Shown here piece after piece: positions 60,156 to 64,000 of a stretch of 64,000 nt of DNA (positions are counted from its first letter, which is position 1; every line of letters starts with the position of its first letter). The stretch is from Ruminococcus sp. YRD2003 (GTDB lineage: Bacteria; Bacillota; Clostridia; Oscillospirales; Ruminococcaceae): the NCBI GenBank assembly GCA_900109435.1, contig FNZT01000009.1, positions 115,095 to 179,094 of the forward strand, in the 5' to 3' direction. Under the pieces are notes generated by a model that made no database searches, was not told the origin of the DNA, and saw only the letters and a program-made list of their open reading frames with translations. The position numbers and the translations under genes are program-made.

Positions 60156-62912
60156 ATGAGAAAACAGCTTATAGGCAAAGCAGTTTCCGCATTTATGACA
60201 GGTGTTATCGCGGTGGGAAGCACTGCTCCCGCGATACTGTCGCCGTATTCCGCTTTTGCGGGGCAGCAGCTCGGTCAGACCGACTTCGACGAGGGAGTTG
60301 GTCTGCCGTGGCATATCTGCGAGTCGGCTCCCGGAGAGATGGACTTTGAGATAGACAACGGAGTCTACAAGATAACGATAGTCAATCCCGGCGGAGCTTC
60401 GCAGGGCGGCGAGGACAGGTGGGACTGCCAGTTCCGCCACCGCGGACTCAAGATAGTCTCTGGGCATCAGTATAAGGTCAGCTACGAGATAACGGCGTCA
60501 AACAGCGGAAAATTTTACACCAAGATAGGCAACCTCGACGGCGACGTGGAGATATGGCATAATATGTCCACGGGCGACGGCGACTTCAACAATACGTGGG
60601 ACCCGATACAGATAAACGCCAACGAGACGAAGAAGGTCGAGGTCACATTCACTCCCTCGCAGTCTATGGAGGTCGCGGAGTGGGCGTTCCACCTCGGCGG
60701 CGACGGACAGTACACCCCCGGCGGGTGCTTCCCCGCGGGAACTGTCATCACCTTTGATAATATGTCGCTCATCGACCTCAGCAGCGACGAGAACGACTAT
60801 GTTCATCCCGAAGAGGAGCAGAGGCATTTCGTACTCACGAATCAGGTCGGCTATTTCGTTGGAAGAGCGAAGCGTGCCACCTTTGTCAGTGAGGACACCA
60901 AAAGCAATTTCACCTTCGACGTCATAGACGAGAACGGCGAATCCGTTTATTCGGGCAAGGCTCAGAAATTCGGCTATGACAAGGACTCTGACGACAATGT
61001 GTATATCCTCGATTTCAGCGATCTCGACGACGAGGGAACTTATCACATCGAGACCTCGGACGGCAATGTCAGCCGTGAATTCGCAATAGGCGGGAGCTCG
61101 GTATATTCGAGTATGCTCTATGACTCGCTCAACTACTTCTATCAGAACAGAAGCGGAATAGATATCGAGGCTTCTCTCATCACATCGGGAGACGCGAACG
61201 CTCTCGCGCGCAAGGCGGGTCACCCCAAGGATATGGCTGAGATAGAGCACACATGGGGCTACAGCGGTTCGAGCGGCAGTATCGACGTGACAGGAGGCTG
61301 GTACGACGCGGGCGACCACGGCAAATACGTCGTAAACGGCGGCTTCTCGCTGTGGATGATGCAGAATCAGTACGAGACGGCTGTGAAGTACGGCTTTGAG
61401 GACAAGTACGCCGACGGCACCATGAATATCCCCGAGAACACCAACAGCTACCCCGACCTCCTCGACGAGGCGCGCTGGGAGATGGACTGGATGTTCAGCA
61501 TGATAGTCGACAGCGGCGAGTACAAGGATATGGTCTACCACAAGGCTCACGACGAGAAGTGGACTGCACTGGGCATAGCTCCCGCAGACGACGATATGAA
61601 GCGTATCGTAAAGCCTCCGACGACGGCGGCGACCCTCAATTTTGCGGCGTGTGCGGCACAGTCGGCTCGCCTCTGGAAGGGCATTGACGACAGCTTCTCG
61701 CAGAAGTGTCTCGACGCGGCAGAGAAGTGCTATGAGGCGGCAAAGAAGCACCCTTCGATGTATGCTCCGCTCGATGAGTCGGTCGGCGGCGGCGCATATG
61801 GAGACGACGATGTCACCGACGAATTCTATTGGGCTGCGACGGAGCTCTTCATCACAACAGGCAATGAGGACTATTACGACGATATACAGGAGAGCAAGTT
61901 CTTCCTCGATGTGCCTACCTCCCTCGGAGGCGGCGAAAGCGTTGATACTATCGGCAGTATGGACTGGGGCAACACAGCAGCCTGCGGAACACTCAGTGCC
62001 GCACTCAATACTAAGTCATTCGATAAAGGCGACGCTGAGATAATCACGGACGCGGTCACGAGTGCCGCCGACTACTACATAGACCTCGAGAATGAGCAGG
62101 GCTACGGCCTGCCATACGGTGCGAGCAAGCTCGCGTATAATGACTCAGACGAGGGCTACGTATGGGGAAGCAACTCCTTTGTTACCGATAATTCCATAGT
62201 TATGGCGTTTGCTTATCTGCTCACGGACGATGACAAGTATATGGACGGCGTCATCGGCGGTATGGACTACATACTCGGACGCAACCCTATGGATTACTCA
62301 TACGTTACGGGCTACGGTTCACACACCACCGAGTACCCCCACCACCGCTACTGGTCCAAACTCATCGACGATGCTTTCCCGAAGGCTCCCTGCGGAGTAA
62401 TGGCAGGCGGTCCCAATTCGGGTATGCAGGACCCGTGGGTACAGGGCAGCGGCTGGAAAAAGGGGCAGATAGCTCCGCAGAAGTGCTACCTCGACCACAT
62501 CGAGGCGTGGTGCGTGAATGAGTGTACTATCAACTGGAACGCCTCGCTCGCGTGGGTAACGGGTTTCCTCGCGGAGGAGAACGGCGGTATAGTGGTAGGC
62601 GAGACGGGATGCTCTGCGGGAATTGTCAACGACACCGCCAAGGATGAGTCCGCCGCCAAGGTCACGACTTCCAAGACCGAAAAGAGCGGCAGGACGGTCA
62701 CAACCGCAAAGGCAAAGGCTTCCAAGGCTGACGATGACTCCGAGAAAGGCTCGTCAGGTGTGTGGATAGCTATCGCGGTGATCGTGGCTGTTGTTATGTT
62801 TGCGGGAGTTGTCATCGCTATAGCGCTGATGATATTCATATATAAAATGGTGAAGCTCAGATCCGAAAACGGCGGCAAGCTGCCAAAATCCGACGAAAAG
62901 AAAAAAGATTAA
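60156..62912 (+). CDS. Membrane-anchored GH9 glucanase with CBM4-like module
   Basis: 918 residues. Signal peptide about 1-36; CBM4-like module about 40-205; Ig-like GH9 N-domain about 219-312 (FVLTNQVGYFVGRAKRA); GH9 catalytic domain about 315-815. GH9 landmarks: GGWYDAGDHGKYVVNGG (the catalytic base Asp), the HHR motif in TEYPHHRYWS and the acid Glu in VNECTINWNASLAW. It cuts cellulose or related beta-glucans. Instead of a dockerin there is a Lys/Ser/Thr-rich stalk, a single membrane helix (about 868-898) and a basic tail, so it stays on the cell surface. The ATG at 60156 follows AGGAGG. Confidence 0.95.
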   Translation: MRKQLIGKAVSAFMTGVIAVGSTAPAILSPYSAFAGQQLGQTDFDEGVGLPWHICESAPGEMDFEIDNGVYKITIVNPGGASQGGEDRWDCQFRHRGLKIVSGHQYKVSYEITASNSGKFYTKIGNLDGDVEIWHNMSTGDGDFNNTWDPIQINANETKKVEVTFTPSQSMEVAEWAFHLGGDGQYTPGGCFPAGTVITFDNMSLIDLSSDENDYVHPEEEQRHFVLTNQVGYFVGRAKRATFVSEDTKSNFTFDVIDENGESVYSGKAQKFGYDKDSDDNVYILDFSDLDDEGTYHIETSDGNVSREFAIGGSSVYSSMLYDSLNYFYQNRSGIDIEASLITSGDANALARKAGHPKDMAEIEHTWGYSGSSGSIDVTGGWYDAGDHGKYVVNGGFSLWMMQNQYETAVKYGFEDKYADGTMNIPENTNSYPDLLDEARWEMDWMFSMIVDSGEYKDMVYHKAHDEKWTALGIAPADDDMKRIVKPPTTAATLNFAACAAQSARLWKGIDDSFSQKCLDAAEKCYEAAKKHPSMYAPLDESVGGGAYGDDDVTDEFYWAATELFITTGNEDYYDDIQESKFFLDVPTSLGGGESVDTIGSMDWGNTAACGTLSAALNTKSFDKGDAEIITDAVTSAADYYIDLENEQGYGLPYGASKLAYNDSDEGYVWGSNSFVTDNSIVMAFAYLLTDDDKYMDGVIGGMDYILGRNPMDYSYVTGYGSHTTEYPHHRYWSKLIDDAFPKAPCGVMAGGPNSGMQDPWVQGSGWKKGQIAPQKCYLDHIEAWCVNECTINWNASLAWVTGFLAEENGGIVVGETGCSAGIVNDTAKDESAAKVTTSKTEKSGRTVTTAKAKASKADDDSEKGSSGVWIAIAVIVAVVMFAGVVIAIALMIFIYKMVKLRSENGGKLPKSDEKKKD

Positions 62913-62944
62913 GAAGTTCTTTCCTTAGCGAGACGGTGACAAAA

Positions 62945-62973
62945 AAAGGCGTGATAGATTTCTATCACGCCTT
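62945..62973. terminator. Bidirectional terminator
   Basis: AAAGGCGTGATAGA pairs with TCTATCACGCCTTT with almost no loop, T-rich on both sides. Shared by the GH9 gene and the convergent dockerin gene. Confidence 0.85.
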
Positions 62974-62979
62974 TGCTTT

Positions 62980-64000
62980 TTACAGCTTTTTGCTGCTGCC
63001 GAGCAGGTACTTCTGCAAGAGCACCATGTCGTTTATTGCAATTTTTTCGTCGGGGTCAATGTCAGCGTTTGACTTCGCAAGCCCTGTGAGTTCTTTCTTG
63101 CCTGTCAGTGCCTGACGTCCGAGTATAAGGTCGAAGGTGTCGACAACTCTGTCACCGTCAATATCGCCCTTGATACCGTAGAAGCTGAAATCCGCCACGT
63201 TGAAGAGGAAGTCCTCAGTGCCCGTGAATACAAGGTAAACGTCGTTTACGCCCTTGACCTGTTTGGTCTTGCACTCGAATTCCTTGAACTCCGTCCAGCC
63301 ATCAGTTCCCGTGATATCACACGTTCCGAGCAGCGTGCCGTCAACTCCGCCCACTCGTATCTCTATCGTTCCGCCTGCGGATTCGCTCGCAGCGCTCACC
63401 TTGAAGCCCTGTGCGCCGCTCTCGAAATCCATGTTCCTGTAGACAACGTATGAGCCGTCGGTGATGTAGCCGAGGTCGGTGTCGTCGTGGTCTTTGCGGA
63501 CTGTTCCGTGTTTGGAACGGTAGCTGCAAGCTGCGGTCTTATCGTAAGCCGAAACAGGTACGGGAGGCGTACTGCTTCCGCCGTAGAGCTCCAGCTCGTA
63601 TACTCTCGCTCCGCCGTCGTTGCTCTGCGTAGAGGTCAGCAGCGTGAGTTTTACGTATCTTGCGGAGACATCTTTCAGGCTTGAACCCGCGACAGTCTTT
63701 GTGTTGCCGCAGACAGTGTCTATCTCGGACCAGCTTGTGCCGTCGGTGCTGCCCTCGAGTTTGAAATCGCGTGCGTTGTACTTGATATCTTCCTTCACGC
63801 CCGCGAACTTGATAACGTAGCGGCTGATGTCAACTTCTTCGCCGAGGTCGACCTGTATCCACTCTCCGCTGAGACCGTCCATATGACACCATTTTGTGCC
63901 GTCCTTGCCGTCCACAGCGAGAGCTGCTTCCTCGCCGCTTTCATTTCCTGAAGACGTTACCTTCTTGCCGAGCGCAAGATTCTGCATCTCGTCCGCCCCC
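62980..64000 (-). CDS. CBM32 - CBM6 - dockerin protein, 5' end beyond the window
   Basis: The C-terminal ~340 residues of a larger secreted protein; the frame is open through the right edge (GADEMQNLALG...), so the ATG at 63987 is internal and the N-terminus, probably a glycoside hydrolase, is missing. Visible modules: an F5/8-type C / CBM32 domain (NLALGKKVTSSGNESGEEAAL to VYELELYGG), a CBM6 (TAACSYRSKHGTVR to FSFYG) and a C-terminal type I dockerin (GDIDGDRVVDTFDLILGRQA, ADIDPDEKIAINDMVLLQKY). Both binding modules recognise plant polysaccharide chains. It is convergent with the GH9 gene. Confidence 0.9.
   Translation of the reverse strand, partial: GADEMQNLALGKKVTSSGNESGEEAALAVDGKDGTKWCHMDGLSGEWIQVDLGEEVDISRYVIKFAGVKEDIKYNARDFKLEGSTDGTSWSEIDTVCGNTKTVAGSSLKDVSARYVKLTLLTSTQSNDGGARVYELELYGGSSTPPVPVSAYDKTAACSYRSKHGTVRKDHDDTDLGYITDGSYVVYRNMDFESGAQGFKVSAASESAGGTIEIRVGGVDGTLLGTCDITGTDGWTEFKEFECKTKQVKGVNDVYLVFTGTEDFLFNVADFSFYGIKGDIDGDRVVDTFDLILGRQALTGKKELTGLAKSNADIDPDEKIAINDMVLLQKYLLGSSKKL

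Noticed and set aside
60498..61751. 417-codon minus-strand frame inside the GH9 gene
   Set aside because: Antisense shadow caused by codon bias; the GH9 reading is unambiguous.
1..64000. rRNA or tRNA genes
   Set aside because: No cloverleaf with TTCGAATC-type T-arm or rRNA signature was noticed in any gap; a dedicated scan was not possible.

Overview
The window reads as chromosome of a cellulosome-forming, spore-lineage Firmicute of the genus Ruminococcus (R. flavefaciens / R. champanellensis type). The evidence is five proteins with type I dockerins, threonine-rich linkers, a GH11-CBM22-dockerin-CBM22-CE4 xylanase/esterase, a GH9 glucanase, and the sporulation genes spoIVA, a sipL-like gene and a bofA-like gene. 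Most genes carry a strong GGAGG-type ribosome site, and many have near-consensus vegetative promoters with a 17-bp spacer.

Layout. 0-5.6 kb: purA (cut by the window edge), a zinc-ribbon protein, pyrimidine-nucleoside phosphorylase, a four-gene bofA cluster, and a small phosphodiesterase. 5.6-12.4 kb: an ECF sigma/anti-sigma pair, a transglutaminase-like lipoprotein, a Fur-family regulator, membrane proteins, an AEC transporter and a ROK-type regulator. 12.4-16.5 kb: a PspA-like protein with a tiny membrane partner, a GGDEF protein, a metallophosphoesterase and ThrH. 16.7-25.6 kb: a fibre-degradation island with three dockerin proteins plus an HtrA protease. 25.6-30.6 kb: an M16 peptidase pair, lgt (with an unusual long tail) and folD in one operon. 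30.8-36.4 kb: an AraC regulator divergent from an MBOAT / SGNH / unknown gene / reverse transcriptase run. 36.4-45.9 kb: a large dockerin leucine-rich-repeat protein, a MATE pump, an ABC exporter, and a second ECF sigma / anti-sigma / DUF4097 operon. 46-49 kb: a decayed stretch with a two-component-system deletion scar and phage or toxin-like metallopeptidase remnants ending in a GH25 lysozyme. 49-56.7 kb: ilvE, a radical SAM gene, a SecD-like lipoprotein, alr, a SLOG protein, an LCP-like protein, tatD and a PP2C phosphatase between two extragenic palindromic elements. 56.9-64 kb: spoIVA-sipL, a membrane-anchored GH9, and a CBM32/CBM6/dockerin protein cut by the right edge.

The most unusual feature is at 35.03-36.40 kb. 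A free-standing group-II-like reverse transcriptase without maturase or endonuclease domains sits directly behind a compact RNA of about 138 nt. That RNA is closed by a perfect 16-bp stem, contains several further hairpins, and ends in a run of seven T just before the RT ribosome site. It fits neither a group II intron nor a classical retron, and no diversity-generating template/variable repeat pair was noticed. I regard it as the best candidate for an undescribed RT-RNA system. A second strong observation is that both ECF sigma operons carry the same non-vegetative promoter signature (TGTAAY, 16 bp, CGTCTA), which suggests autoregulation.
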